Source: Firmicutes bacterium TM09-10 (GTDB taxonomy: Bacteria > Bacillota > Clostridia > Lachnospirales > Lachnospiraceae). Taken from it: 64,000 nt of DNA. The notes beneath the pieces were generated by a model. The model did not search any database and was not told the origin of the DNA. It saw nothing but the letters and a program-made list of their open reading frames with translations. The stretch lies in NCBI GenBank assembly GCA_003481005.1, contig QUKC01000012.1:49901-113900 (forward strand), written 5' to 3'. Shown here one piece after another: positions 1 to 8,262 of this stretch (position 1 is its first letter; the number at the start of each line of letters is the position of its first letter). The position numbers and the translations under genes were made by a program.

Positions 1-1139
1 TGTGCCGGCTGTGCGACTGTGCCTTCTTTTTGAACCGAAATGCCTTCGCAGGACGCTGTTAAATTGATCGGCTCGCCCGGACGGATTGCCGCATGGAAGC
101 TGACTGGCTTTTGCAGCTTGCCATCCTCCATCATCCCATGCACCCGTTCCAAAATTTCCTGTGGACATGCCAGATATCCGGGTTTTTCCAACGTCAGCAT
201 TTCTCTGCCGTTATGCCTGTGATAATATCCGCCGCCGGTTTCCGAACGAACGTAGAGCTTTGCCAAAAGCTCCTGATCCTTCGGATCGATTTGCCAATGC
301 TCCCGATCCGTCAGATACAAATCCATATATTTGCGGTAGATTGCAGTAACGCCGGCAACATATTCCGGGCTCTTCATCCGCCCTTCTATTTTAAAGGAAT
401 CGATTTTTGCATCCATCAACTCCGGTAAAAACGGCAGCACGCAGAGATCTTTTAAGCTCAGCGGATACGCCGGAGGTTTTTGCTGACTTTTTCCGCCCAT
501 CCTGCCCCCTCCTGCTTCCTGTCCAAGCACCGTATAGGGCTGTCTGCATGGCTGCGCACAGCGTCCCCGGTTTCCGCTTCTTCCGCCCAGAAAGCTTGAA
601 AACAGGCACTGTCCGGAATAGCAATAGCACAAGGCTCCATGGATAAATACTTCCATTGCCAGACCGGTCTGTTCTTTTAACAGGCGAATTTCTTCCAGGC
701 TCAATTCCCTCGCCGGGACAATCCGACAGACGCCCAGCGATTTTAAAAACAGGGCACTTCTGCTCTCCGTCACCGTCATCTGCGTGCTGGCATGCAGCTC
801 CATGCCGGGAAAATTTTTGCGCAGCTTCTCCAAAACTCCCATATCCTGAACGATGACGCCATCCAGCCCCGCCTCATAAAACGGTGCGATCCAGTCACAA
901 AGTCCTGAAAGCTCGTCCTGCTTTGTCAGCGTATTGACAGTTAAATAGATTTTCCGATTCCACAGATGGGCGAGAGAAAGTCCCTCTAACAGCTCTTCCC
1001 TGGAAAAGTTTCCGGCAAACGCCCGCGCACCGAACCGCTGTCCACCCAGATACACGGCGTCCGCCCCCGCTGCAATCGCTGCCTTTAAGCAGTCCATAGT
1101 TCCGGCAGGAGCCAAAAGCTCGCCTCTGTATTCTTCCAT
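1..1139 (-). CDS. U32 family peptidase / tRNA-or-rRNA hydroxylation-type protein (partial, C-terminus outside window)
   Basis: The reading frame is open for 379 codons and leaves the window at base 1, so the C-terminal part is missing. The start at 1139 has GGAGG six bases upstream. The product begins with the (beta/alpha)-barrel motif ELLAPAGTMDCLKAAI. It carries the U32 signature EVFIHGALCYCYSGQCLFS at about residues 163-181, then SGNRGRCAQPCR, and later DSFKIEGRMKSPEYV. These Cys residues are typical of the family. Characterised members include collagenase-like proteases and the TrhP/RlhA RNA hydroxylation enzymes; the sequence does not say which role applies here. It is the last gene of the minus-strand series after zapA, but a terminator and a repeat lie between them. 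Confidence 0.9.
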   Translation of the reverse strand, partial: MEEYRGELLAPAGTMDCLKAAIAAGADAVYLGGQRFGARAFAGNFSREELLEGLSLAHLWNRKIYLTVNTLTKQDELSGLCDWIAPFYEAGLDGVIVQDMGVLEKLRKNFPGMELHASTQMTVTESRSALFLKSLGVCRIVPARELSLEEIRLLKEQTGLAMEVFIHGALCYCYSGQCLFSSFLGGRSGNRGRCAQPCRQPYTVLGQEAGGGRMGGKSQQKPPAYPLSLKDLCVLPFLPELMDAKIDSFKIEGRMKSPEYVAGVTAIYRKYMDLYLTDREHWQIDPKDQELLAKLYVRSETGGGYYHRHNGREMLTLEKPGYLACPQEILERVHGMMEDGKLQKPVSFHAAIRPGEPINLTASCEGISVQKEGTVAQPA

Positions 1140-1172
1140 CCTCTTCCTCCATTGATAAAGAAAATATGATTC

Positions 1173-1298
1173 AGAATGTGCCGAGGCACATTCTCCGCCT
1201 GCGGCGGGTCGCGCAAGCGACATTCTTCCATTCCGCCGCAGTGCGATCTCCGCGGAGCGTCTTTATCGTATTGGAAACAAGTTTCCAATACGATAAAG
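1173..1298. repeat. Composite palindromic repeat, copy 1
   Basis: Two perfect palindromes lie in the gap between the U32 gene and zapA. AGAATGTGCC-GA-GGCACATTCT is at 1173-1194. An 18-bp-arm hairpin, CTTTATCGTATTGGAAAC paired with its complement across a 2-base loop, is at 1261-1298. Between them is CGCGGAGCGT (1251-1260) and about 56 bp of CG-rich sequence with smaller inverted motifs. The same modules in the same order occur at 50199-50266, so this is an interspersed element. I see no coding potential in it. Confidence 0.85.
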
Positions 1299-1324
1299 AA
1301 ACAGGCTGTCATCGCTGACAGCCT
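1299..1324 (-). terminator. Rho-independent terminator of zapA
   Basis: Read on the minus strand, AGGCTGTC-AGCGAT-GACAGCCT (1303-1324) forms an 8-bp stem followed by GTTTCTTT. It lies about 57 bp after the zapA stop and immediately before the repeat. Confidence 0.7.
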
Positions 1325-1380
1325 GACCGTCTGTTTCCTTTAGTTTCTGACAACAGAACAATTACAAAACATGTGTTCTG

Positions 1381-1794
1381 TCACTTTTTATCCTTCATTC
1401 CGCGGATCTCGGTTTCCAGGCGCACGATCTGTCTGGAACTTTCCTGCTGATCCTGCTGCAGCGTCCGCAGGCTCTTTTCCGTATTATCCAGCTTGATCTG
1501 GGAAGCAATCAGCTCGTGCTTTAAGTCATACAGCTCTTTTTCCTTGGAGGCTGCTTCTTCCTCCATCTCCTCGATCTGCTTTTTCGCCTTAAAATAATCG
1601 TCCGCAATGTTCAATTCCACTAAAATGTTCTGGATATCCGCCGGCTGACGGCGAAAGCTTTCCACCCGGTTGTATTCTGCCAGTTTATTATTGATATAAG
1701 AAGCCACCTTCTGCAGGTATTCTTCGCTTTCGTAGCCGCTGAGCGTCAGCACCCTGCCTCCGATGATCACTTCTGTATCTGTCTTGACCGCCAT
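1381..1794 (-). CDS. zapA: Cell division protein ZapA
   Basis: This 137-residue protein fits the ZapA family: an N-terminal beta domain (TEVIIGGRVLTLSGYESEEY) followed by a long charged coiled coil from about residue 70 to the end. ZapA binds FtsZ in the cytoplasm and bundles protofilaments at the division site. The C-terminal helix is longer than in E. coli ZapA, as in several clostridial members. The gene has its own promoter (1915-1943), a leader of about 110 nt containing inverted GAACAGCG/CGCTGTTC arms, and its own terminator, so it is probably monocistronic. The ribosome site is a modest AAAGGG. Confidence 0.9.
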   Translation of the reverse strand: MAVKTDTEVIIGGRVLTLSGYESEEYLQKVASYINNKLAEYNRVESFRRQPADIQNILVELNIADDYFKAKKQIEEMEEEAASKEKELYDLKHELIASQIKLDNTEKSLRTLQQDQQESSRQIVRLETEIRGMKDKK

Positions 1795-1914
1795 GACTGT
1801 CTACCCTTTCGTATCGCGTATCCGCGCTTTCTGAACAGCGCTGTCAGCAACAGCATCTACATTTTGTACACACTCTGTTGCCAGAACTCAAAAAACGCTG
1901 TTCGATTCTTTTTC

Positions 1915-1943
1915 ATTATAAGGGCAAAAAGCACCAATTGCAA
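1915..1943 (-). promoter_or_regulatory. Sigma-A promoter of zapA
   Basis: On the minus strand there is TTGCAA (1938-1943), a 17-base spacer, then TATAAT (1915-1920). It begins four bases beyond the end of ruvB and points at zapA. Confidence 0.75.
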
Positions 1944-1946
1944 GCG

Positions 1947-2930
1947 TTAAAGTCCCAGATGTGTATAAGCAATCTGCGTCGCAACCCGTCCGCGCGGTGT
2001 GCGGTCAATCAGCCCTTTCATCAAAAGATACGGTTCATAAACATCCTCGATCGTACCGGCATCCTCTCCGATCGACGCTGCCAGCGTGTCCAGTCCGACC
2101 GGACCGCCGCCAAACTTTTCGATGATCGTCACGAGAATGTTTCGATCCACCCGATCCAGACCGAGCGTATCCACATCCATCAGGTCGAGGGCGGTGTGCG
2201 CCACCGTTTCCGTAATCACGCCGTTATATTTGACCTGCGCAAAATCGCGCACCCGCTTCAAAATCCGGTTTGCCAGACGCGGCGTCCCGCGGCTTCTGCG
2301 CGCAAGCTCCGTCGCCCCCGCATCCTCGATTTTTACGTTCAGAACCTTTGCCGACTGCTTGATAATCAGCTTCAGCTCATCCTCCGTATAAAATTCCATA
2401 TGGTGGATCATCCCGAAGCGATCCCGCAGCGGCGCTGTTAAAAGTCCCGCCCTCGTCGTCGCGCCCACCAGCGTAAAATGCGGCAGGTCCAGACGCACAG
2501 AACGCGCTGTGCTTCCCTTTCCGATCATGATATCGATTGCAAAATCCTCCATTGCAGGGTAAAGCACTTCCTCCACCTGACGGTTTAAGCGATGAATTTC
2601 ATCGACAAACAGAAGATCACCCTCCTGCAGATTGTTCAGAATTGCAGCCATTTCTCCGGGCTTTTCGATCGCCGGACCGCTGGTTACCTTCATGTTGACG
2701 CCCATTTCGTTGGCGATAATCCCCGCAAGCGTCGTCTTTCCAAGACCGGGAGGTCCGTAAAACAGAACGTGATCCAGCGAATCATGGCGTTGCTTTGCCG
2801 CTTCGATATAAATTTTTAAGGTCGACTTCGCTTTTCCCTGACCGATATAATCGTCCAGACACTGCGGACGCAATGTTTTCTCGATCTTTTTATCTTCCTC
2901 CGTCAGATTCGTCTCGATGACTCTTGGCAT
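1947..2930 (-). CDS. ruvB: Holliday junction branch migration helicase RuvB
   Basis: The 327-residue AAA+ ATPase forms hexameric rings that drive branch migration with RuvA. Walker A GPPGLGKT is at residues 59-66, Walker B DEIH at 110-113, and the sensor/arginine-finger region GATTRAGLL follows. The C-terminal winged-helix part ([21 protein letters not shown]) is present, so the protein is complete. GGAGG lies four bases before the start. ruvA lies 98 bp upstream on the same strand, and the pair is the usual ruvAB operon. Confidence 0.98.
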   Translation of the reverse strand: MPRVIETNLTEEDKKIEKTLRPQCLDDYIGQGKAKSTLKIYIEAAKQRHDSLDHVLFYGPPGLGKTTLAGIIANEMGVNMKVTSGPAIEKPGEMAAILNNLQEGDLLFVDEIHRLNRQVEEVLYPAMEDFAIDIMIGKGSTARSVRLDLPHFTLVGATTRAGLLTAPLRDRFGMIHHMEFYTEDELKLIIKQSAKVLNVKIEDAGATELARRSRGTPRLANRILKRVRDFAQVKYNGVITETVAHTALDLMDVDTLGLDRVDRNILVTIIEKFGGGPVGLDTLAASIGEDAGTIEDVYEPYLLMKGLIDRTPRGRVATQIAYTHLGL

Positions 2931-3028
2931 GTTGCCTCCATTCTACCGTTAATCACGCTGCAGCAGGTAAAAAAGCATGGCACTTTTGTGCCTGCCGCAG
3001 GTAAAACATCCTGCTTGTCGGTTTCTTT

Positions 3029-3643
3029 TTAGAACATTTTTTTCAGGGCCGCCTTTAACAGGGCTTCCACATCCAGATCCGGAGTTTCCTGCAGCACCGC
3101 CTTTACCGCGCGCAACGCTTCTGACGGGGAATATCCAAGCGCCGTCAGTGCCTCTACCGCTTCTGTCTGTGCCTGGCTTTTGCCCGTCAGCATACTGTCC
3201 TGCGGAACCTGATTGACCTCCCGCATCATTGCGGTATCCTCTAACGAAATCTTGTCCTTTAACTCCAAAATAATCCGCTGCGCGGTTTTGGTCCCAACGC
3301 CGGGCGCTTTTGCAATCGCCTTTGCATCCTGGGAAATCACTGCCATTCGAAGCTCGTCCGCGCTCATCGCAGAGAGCACCGAAAGACCGCCCTTTGGCCC
3401 GATTCCGCTGACCGTAATCAGCTGCCGGTACATATTTAAGTCGTCCCGGCTCAAAAATCCATACAGCCCGATCGCATCCTCCCGGACGCTTGTATAGGTA
3501 TAGAGTTTAACCACTTCTCCGATCTGGGGAAGTCGTCCCGCCATTCCCGCCGGAATTCGGACATTATAGCCAATACCGTTTACTTCTATTACAATATTTT
3601 CTTCTTCGATTTCGGCGAGTATGCCGTTTAAATATGCAATCAT
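3029..3643 (-). CDS. ruvA: Holliday junction DNA-binding protein RuvA
   Basis: The 204-residue protein starts MIAYLNGILAEIEEENIVIEVNG-like, the OB-fold domain I. It contains the helix-hairpin-helix motifs of domain II (ISGIGPKGGLSVLS and APGVGTKTAQRIILEL) and ends in the flexible domain III that contacts RuvB. It binds four-way junctions as a tetramer. The gene sits directly upstream of ruvB and 21 bp after the membrane gene at 3665, suggesting one transcription unit from about 6.3 kb leftwards. Confidence 0.98.
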   Translation of the reverse strand: MIAYLNGILAEIEEENIVIEVNGIGYNVRIPAGMAGRLPQIGEVVKLYTYTSVREDAIGLYGFLSRDDLNMYRQLITVSGIGPKGGLSVLSAMSADELRMAVISQDAKAIAKAPGVGTKTAQRIILELKDKISLEDTAMMREVNQVPQDSMLTGKSQAQTEAVEALTALGYSPSEALRAVKAVLQETPDLDVEALLKAALKKMF

Positions 3644-3664
3644 GTGTTCTCCCTCTGCCGTATC

Positions 3665-4177
3665 CTATCTCTGCGGCGGCAGCGCCCGGTTGACCGCCCC
3701 TGCGCACACGCCAATAAAAATCCCGGTCACGCAGCCTGCCAGCATAAGCCACGGCAGATACCAGCCTGCCCAACTGCCTCCCAGCACTGCGACCGCCACC
3801 AGCAGCTGCCCCAGATTGTGGCACACGCCGCCAAGGACGCTCACGCCGATGACAGAAAACAGCTTCCGGCGTTTTGCAAGCACCATCGCAGCAAACGCAC
3901 ATGCCGCTCCCGCCAGGCTGTATAACATCGTAAACATGCTCCCGAACAAAAATGCTGACAGTGCAATCCGAACCCCATTCAGAAAAAGGGCTTCCTTCCA
4001 ACCATAGCGGTACAGACACAATACCACCGCCAGATTCGCAAGTCCCAGCTTGATCCCCGGAATGCCCGGAACAAGGATAAACAACGATTCTATATAGGAA
4101 AGCATCAGCGCCGCCGCGGTCATGACACCGAGAAAGGCTGCTTTTCTGGAAGGATTGCGTATACTGTTGCTGCTCAT
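3665..4177 (-). CDS. Gx transporter family membrane protein (formerly 'heptaprenyl diphosphate synthase component I')
   Basis: This is a 170-residue integral membrane protein with about five hydrophobic helices and the motif LGVMTAAALMLSYIESL near the start, followed by GIKLGLANLAVVL. Both are typical of the Gx/HepS component I-like family. Its substrate is unknown; the helices resemble ECF-type S components. I chose the start at 4177 because AGGAG lies about nine bases upstream; an in-frame ATG at 4270 lacks a ribosome site. It lies beside a NusG-domain-II protein, a pairing often seen in Clostridia, frequently with Rnf or ApbE genes. Confidence 0.8.
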   Translation of the reverse strand: MSSNSIRNPSRKAAFLGVMTAAALMLSYIESLFILVPGIPGIKLGLANLAVVLCLYRYGWKEALFLNGVRIALSAFLFGSMFTMLYSLAGAACAFAAMVLAKRRKLFSVIGVSVLGGVCHNLGQLLVAVAVLGGSWAGWYLPWLMLAGCVTGIFIGVCAGAVNRALPPQR

Positions 4178-4271
4178 GAAGCGTTTCTCCTTTCTGGCAG
4201 ATCCAGGCTGTCTATGCCACCGTATATTCCATTGACCTGTTTGGTCTATTTTGTTGACCAGCTCAGTCATT

Positions 4272-4679
4272 TTATTCCACTACCGCATCCAGTTCCTGAT
4301 CTCCCAGCTGTTCCAGACGGATGACAAGCCGGTGCGGCAGGCAGACGATACTCTGTCCGCTTTTCTGAATCAGTCCGCGGCTGACGCAGATCTGATCCGG
4401 GCAGTCCGCTTCCTTCATCCGGACGCCACCCTCTGTAATTTCGATCACGTTATAGCTGCCTCCATCGGAAATCCGATATTCCCCGGGTTCCGACAGCGGC
4501 AGACGCATCAGCTCTTTACTGTCCTGCTCCACGATCGCATAAACCGTACCGGAAGTCCTGTTTTTGACCTGAAAGAAAAAGACAGCTGCTGCCGCTGCCA
4601 GTATAACAGCGGCGATCAAAAGGAAATCCCTCCTGTGTTCGCCGCTGCTTATTGTATCATTTTCGAACATATGTTTCAA
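4272..4679 (-). CDS. NusG domain II-containing membrane-anchored protein
   Basis: The 135-residue product has one N-terminal transmembrane segment (about residues 19-40) and an extracytoplasmic beta-rich domain containing ESGGSYNVIEI-like strands. A Cys pair, CPDQICVSRG, sits in the context typical of NusG domain II proteins of anaerobic Firmicutes. Family members commonly precede the Gx transporter gene, as here. The function is unknown; a redox- or Rnf-associated role has been suggested from neighbourhoods only. Confidence 0.8.
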   Translation of the reverse strand: MKHMFENDTISSGEHRRDFLLIAAVILAAAAAVFFFQVKNRTSGTVYAIVEQDSKELMRLPLSEPGEYRISDGGSYNVIEITEGGVRMKEADCPDQICVSRGLIQKSGQSIVCLPHRLVIRLEQLGDQELDAVVE

Positions 4680-4698
4680 GTTTTATTTCCCCGTCCTG

Positions 4699-5556
4699 TC
4701 AGGCTTCCGGGCAGTATTTTTTGCGCTGCACCTCATACTCTTCAGCTTTTGCGCTCTGTCCAAGCTCTCTGCAGATCGCCGCGCAGTTGCCGCAGAGCAG
4801 ACCGTAGCCTTCTTTTCTGCCAAAATGCTTTTCCACCTCAAACAGCGCGTGCTCATAATTTTCCAGGGAGCGTTCCAGACTGCCCTGACGGTAGCAGACC
4901 TCGCCGAGTCCGGCAAGCGCTGCGCTGTAGTGTGTATCCGTCTTGCCGCCATCCTCTTTAAACGCGGAAATCGCAAGCTCGAGATGCTTTTCCGCCGCTT
5001 CCAGCTTGTCCATTTTCAGCTCGATCAGTGCAAGACTCGTCCGGGAAGTCGCCACTTCAACCCTTGTTCCAGGCTGTTTTTCCATAATCTGAATCGCTTT
5101 TCCCAAAAACAGCGCCGCATTTTCATTTTCGTTGAGCTTTTCCAATAAAATACTGATGCTGCTATATAGTTCTGCCAGACGATAGTCGTCTTTGGGAAGC
5201 TCTTTTTGATAAATTTCAAGAGCACGCCGATAATTTGCAAGTGCTTCCTCGTATTTTCCCGCCGTGCGGTACGCAGTCGCCACATTGAACAGGGTCGTTG
5301 CAAAATGGACGGTATGATCCAGCTGCAGCTCCTCCATCAAAAGAAGAACATCCTCCCCGACCGCAAATGCAGCCTCAAACTGTCCGATGCTTCTGTAAAA
5401 GCCCAGAAGCTCGTTGCCGACGGAAATATAAATGCCATACTCCTGCTCTTTTTTGGCATCCTCCAGACAGGATAAGAGAAACGGCTCTACCTCTGTCAGC
5501 TGATCCTCCTTATAATAATGATCCAGCTTTGTTAAAATCTGGTCAATTGTCATCAT
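4699..5556 (-). CDS. Tetratricopeptide repeat protein
   Basis: The 285-residue soluble protein is built of TPR-like helix pairs throughout. Examples are FATTLFNVATAYRTAGKYEEALANYRRA and the C-terminal YSAALAGLGEVCYRQGSLERSLENYEHA, which begin near residues 80 and 210. The start at 5556 is preceded by AGGAGG nine bases away, and this site lies inside the end of the upstream gene, which it overlaps by 14 bp. The two are therefore probably translationally coupled. TPR proteins act as protein-binding scaffolds; nothing in the sequence identifies the partner beyond the coupled membrane protein. Confidence 0.8.
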   Translation of the reverse strand: MMTIDQILTKLDHYYKEDQLTEVEPFLLSCLEDAKKEQEYGIYISVGNELLGFYRSIGQFEAAFAVGEDVLLLMEELQLDHTVHFATTLFNVATAYRTAGKYEEALANYRRALEIYQKELPKDDYRLAELYSSISILLEKLNENENAALFLGKAIQIMEKQPGTRVEVATSRTSLALIELKMDKLEAAEKHLELAISAFKEDGGKTDTHYSAALAGLGEVCYRQGSLERSLENYEHALFEVEKHFGRKEGYGLLCGNCAAICRELGQSAKAEEYEVQRKKYCPEA

Positions 5557-6292
5557 TCCCTGCGTCCTCCTTTGTTGCTGTCGCTTTCCAGCCTCCGCCC
5601 GCCTGATAGGCGACACAGTACCATTCCACTTCCCCGGTCGTATCCCTGCGCGCGATCGTACCCGATTCATCCAACGTAATTTCATATAATAATTCGATCA
5701 CATGGCTTCCCTCCTCTTCATAGGCAGCCGTGTAGATCAGACAATTCTCCCCGTCGCCCGTGTTGGCGCTGACCGGCAGAAAAATATTTTCCCCATTCGG
5801 ATTGTCAAACGAATATTCCCCGACGACGATTTTTGCAGTTCTGGCGTTGTCTGTCGTTTTGCTTTTGGAATCCGTTTTCGACGTTTTATTTTTGGAAGAG
5901 CTCTGCTCAGACGTACTTTTCCCGTCTGTTTCTTCCGTAAGAAGCCCGGCTTCCCGTTCCGCGATTTCTTCCTTCGCCTCCTGCGGAATCAAATCTGTCC
6001 GCATAAACAAATCGTGCTGAAGCTCTAAAACCTCACTGCTGGTCAAAGAAGAAACGTATACATTCCATTTGTTGCGAAATGCAGAAAGCTCTCCGTTTTC
6101 TTTTTTCAGGGTGCTGTTGATATCCCGCATGTTCTCTACTTCTTCCTGAAGTACTGCTGCATTGTCCTCTGCATCCTTTCTGCGGCTTCGCTCTCGCGAA
6201 AGCCCCCATGCCTCGAATGCAACGATTCCCAGCAGCACGACGACAGTAATATAGGTAAAAATCTTTGCTAAAACCTCTTCCCGAAATCTCAT
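5543..6292 (-). CDS. Membrane-anchored coiled-coil protein of unknown function
   Basis: I do not recognise a named family. The 249-residue product has a short cytoplasmic N-terminus, one transmembrane helix (about residues 12-30) and a heptad-like coiled coil (about 35-75). A Ser/Lys/Thr-rich low-complexity linker (about 125-150) leads to a C-terminal beta-rich domain with a conserved-looking YCVAYQAGGGWKA segment. The topology suggests an outward-facing sensor or structural protein. It is coupled to the TPR gene by a 14-bp overlap and is the first gene of the leftward series. Confidence 0.65.
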   Translation of the reverse strand: MRFREEVLAKIFTYITVVVLLGIVAFEAWGLSRERSRRKDAEDNAAVLQEEVENMRDINSTLKKENGELSAFRNKWNVYVSSLTSSEVLELQHDLFMRTDLIPQEAKEEIAEREAGLLTEETDGKSTSEQSSSKNKTSKTDSKSKTTDNARTAKIVVGEYSFDNPNGENIFLPVSANTGDGENCLIYTAAYEEEGSHVIELLYEITLDESGTIARRDTTGEVEWYCVAYQAGGGWKATATKEDAGNDDN

Positions 6293-6380
6293 ACAGTCAA
6301 TACTCCTTTACATTCGTTGTTTTGACCTTTCTCCATATTACAATAATCTTTCCAAAAAGTCATCCCTTTTTCATTGTTCC

Positions 6381-6417
6381 TTGACTTTCCTATTTGTAAA
6401 AATTATAGTATTTACAA
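6381..6417 (+). promoter_or_regulatory. Promoter with overlapping inverted-repeat operator
   Basis: TTGACT (6381-6386), a 17-base spacer and TATAGT (6404-6409) form a good sigma-A promoter for the permease. A perfect inverted repeat, TTGTAAA (6394-6400) and TTTACAA (6411-6417), encloses the -10 hexamer, as expected for a repressor site. No regulator gene is adjacent. Confidence 0.65.
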
Positions 6418-6454
6418 GAAATATCCCATAATAAAAAGAAAAAGAGGCTTTCCC

Positions 6455-7612
6455 ATGCTATATTCCATCTGTCAGAAACTGTTTTACAAAATCCGCCAGG
6501 AGGCTGTCCTGTCGATTGCCGTTTTGCTCGCCCTGTTCTCTGCCTGCTTCGTTTTGCCGGACGCATCCTATTTCGGTTATATCGATTTTCGCACGCTTAC
6601 CATCCTGTTTTCCCTAATGACTGTCATGGCCGGGCTGCAGCGTCAGGGCGTTTTTACACGGTTCGCCTGTTCCCTGCTGTCCCGCACAAACAGCATCACC
6701 TCCCTGGTATTCGTCCTGGTCGGTTTATGCTTTTTTTGCAGTATGCTGATCACGAACGACGTTGCGCTCCTGACCTTCGTTCCGTTTTCCTTTGCTGTAC
6801 TGGGACAGCTGCCGGAAGCATCCGGTAAAAAACTCCTGACGCCCGTTGTTTGCCTGCAGACGATTGCCGCCAACCTCGGCAGCATGCTGACTCCCATCGG
6901 GAACCCTCAGAATTTATATCTGTATGGCAAAAGCCAACTGTCCTTTTCCGCTTTTTTGCATCTCATGCTCCCTTATACGCTGCTGTCTGCCATCCTGCTT
7001 TCTGTCTGCATTTTCTATCTGGGACATCCGCATCGGCAGCAAACAGTCTCTTCCTCAATCCAGAATCCGACTACAAACGCCGCACAAAAAAAGCCGGCGC
7101 TGATCCAGCTTTACATCGTTTTGTTTTTCTTCTGCCTCCTTGCCGTTTTGCATGTGCTTCCCTACCCGGCAGTCTTTGTCCTCGTCCTTTTGGGCGCATT
7201 GATCGCAGATAAAAAAGTGCTGGCACAGGTCGATTATTCCCTGCTCGCCACGTTTCTCGCATTTTTTATTTTCATCGGAAATCTCGGCAGAATTCCCGCC
7301 TTTGCCTCCTGGCTTTCTTCAGCGCTCTCCGGTCGGGAAATCCTCATCAGTGTCCTCGCCTCCCAGGTCATGAGCAATGTTCCGGCGGCGCTTTTGCTGT
7401 CCGGCTTTTCCAATAACGTTCCAGCGCTGATCGTCGGCACTAATTTAGGTGGGCTCGGAACCCTGATCGCATCGATGGCAAGCCTGATTTCTTATCGGCA
7501 GATCGCCCGGAAGCTTCCCGAACAGAAAGGGAAGTACTTTCTTCTGTTCACCCTTGCAAATGTTGGTTTTCTGGCAATTCTGCTTGTTTTTGCGACAGCT
7601 GTCCATCCATAA
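6455..7612 (+). CDS. SLC13-like / anion permease
   Basis: The 385-residue polytopic protein has about ten hydrophobic segments. Motifs resemble the SLC13/CitM-ArsB ion transporter superfamily: FFCSMLITNDVALLTFVPFS, NLGSMLTPIGNPQNLYLYG, and near the C-terminus SQVMSNVPAALLLSGF and VGTNLGGLGTLIASMASL. The two Asn/Pro-containing re-entrant motifs match the substrate and sodium sites of that fold. The substrate (dicarboxylate, arsenite or another anion) cannot be told from sequence. The start at 6455 lies 46 bp after the -10 element and has AGAGG upstream. An earlier in-frame ATG at 6374 precedes the promoter, so it is unlikely. Confidence 0.8.
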   Translation: MLYSICQKLFYKIRQEAVLSIAVLLALFSACFVLPDASYFGYIDFRTLTILFSLMTVMAGLQRQGVFTRFACSLLSRTNSITSLVFVLVGLCFFCSMLITNDVALLTFVPFSFAVLGQLPEASGKKLLTPVVCLQTIAANLGSMLTPIGNPQNLYLYGKSQLSFSAFLHLMLPYTLLSAILLSVCIFYLGHPHRQQTVSSSIQNPTTNAAQKKPALIQLYIVLFFFCLLAVLHVLPYPAVFVLVLLGALIADKKVLAQVDYSLLATFLAFFIFIGNLGRIPAFASWLSSALSGREILISVLASQVMSNVPAALLLSGFSNNVPALIVGTNLGGLGTLIASMASLISYRQIARKLPEQKGKYFLLFTLANVGFLAILLVFATAVHP

Positions 7613-7629
7613 TCGACACACGCTGCTTC

Positions 7630-7704
7630 TGACCGGTCCATACAGCCAATGATGTTCATCAGCGTCGTTTTGTCGGAGCCGGACGGACCCAAAATCGCAA
7701 CTGC
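7630..7704 (-). pseudogene. Remnant of a MacB/LolD-type ABC transporter ATPase
   Basis: On the minus strand about 25 codons read VAILGPSGSDKTTLMNIIG then CMDR. This is an almost perfect Walker A segment of the lipoprotein/peptide-export ABC ATPases (usually GPSGSGKTTLMNIIGCLD). The second invariant Gly is Asp here. Recognisable similarity stops after about 75 bp, and no start codon, Q-loop, signature motif or Walker B follows. I read it as a decayed fragment between the permease and the leuD terminator. Confidence 0.7.
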
Positions 7705-7739
7705 AAAAAGCCGCCGCAGGCGTTTCAAACCTGCGGCGG
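7702..7739 (-). terminator. Terminator of leuCD
   Basis: The minus strand reads CCGCCGCAGG, a 9-base loop, CCTGCGGCGG, then CTTTTTG. The stem spans 7711-7739, just after the leuD stop. Confidence 0.85.
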
Positions 7740-7757
7740 AGCATGCATTCTATTCTT

Positions 7758-8246
7758 TTAATCCTCGTTAATGTAATTGATCAGTCCGCCTGCAGCGATA
7801 ATCTTCTGCATGAAGGGCGGAAACGCCTGTCCTTTGAACTGCCTGTTCTGCGTCTTGTCGGTGATGATACCGGTATCGAAATCGATTTCGACCTCATCAC
7901 CCGCCTGAATTGCTTCTGCCGCCTCCGGGCATTCGATGATCGGCAGTCCGATATTGATCGAATTACGGTAAAAAATCCGGGCAAAGGTCTGTGCAATAAC
8001 ACAGCTGACGCCAGCCGCCTTGATAGCAATCGGCGCGTGCTCTCTGGAAGAACCGCAGCCGAAGTTTTTATCCGCAACAATAATATCGCCGGGCTTTACG
8101 TTTTTGATGAAATCCTTGTCAATATCCTCCATGCAGTGCTGTGCAAGCTCTGCCGGATCGGAGGAATTTAAGTAACGTGCGGGGATAATGACATCCGTAT
8201 CCACGTTATCTCCATATTTGAAAACTGTTCCGTTCGCCTTTTTCAT
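7758..8246 (-). CDS. leuD: 3-isopropylmalate dehydratase small subunit
   Basis: The 162-residue swivel-domain subunit pairs with LeuC to isomerise 2- to 3-isopropylmalate in leucine synthesis. Family motifs are [15 protein letters not shown] near the start, [18 protein letters not shown] (about residues 62-79) and [14 protein letters not shown]. The short length is that of the archaeal/clostridial LeuD type, not the ~200-residue E. coli type. GAGGAGG precedes the ATG at 8246. leuC ends 16 bp upstream. A homoaconitase-like specificity cannot be excluded from sequence alone, but a leucine role is the usual one. Confidence 0.92.
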   Translation of the reverse strand: MKKANGTVFKYGDNVDTDVIIPARYLNSSDPAELAQHCMEDIDKDFIKNVKPGDIIVADKNFGCGSSREHAPIAIKAAGVSCVIAQTFARIFYRNSINIGLPIIECPEAAEAIQAGDEVEIDFDTGIITDKTQNRQFKGQAFPPFMQKIIAAGGLINYINED

Positions 8247-8262
8247 GCTGTTTTGTCCCTCC

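Noticed and set aside
7445..7744. A complete small gene at the ABC ATPase remnant
   Set aside because: Only about 25 codons resemble the ATPase; the rest is antisense to the permease end or part of the leuD terminator.
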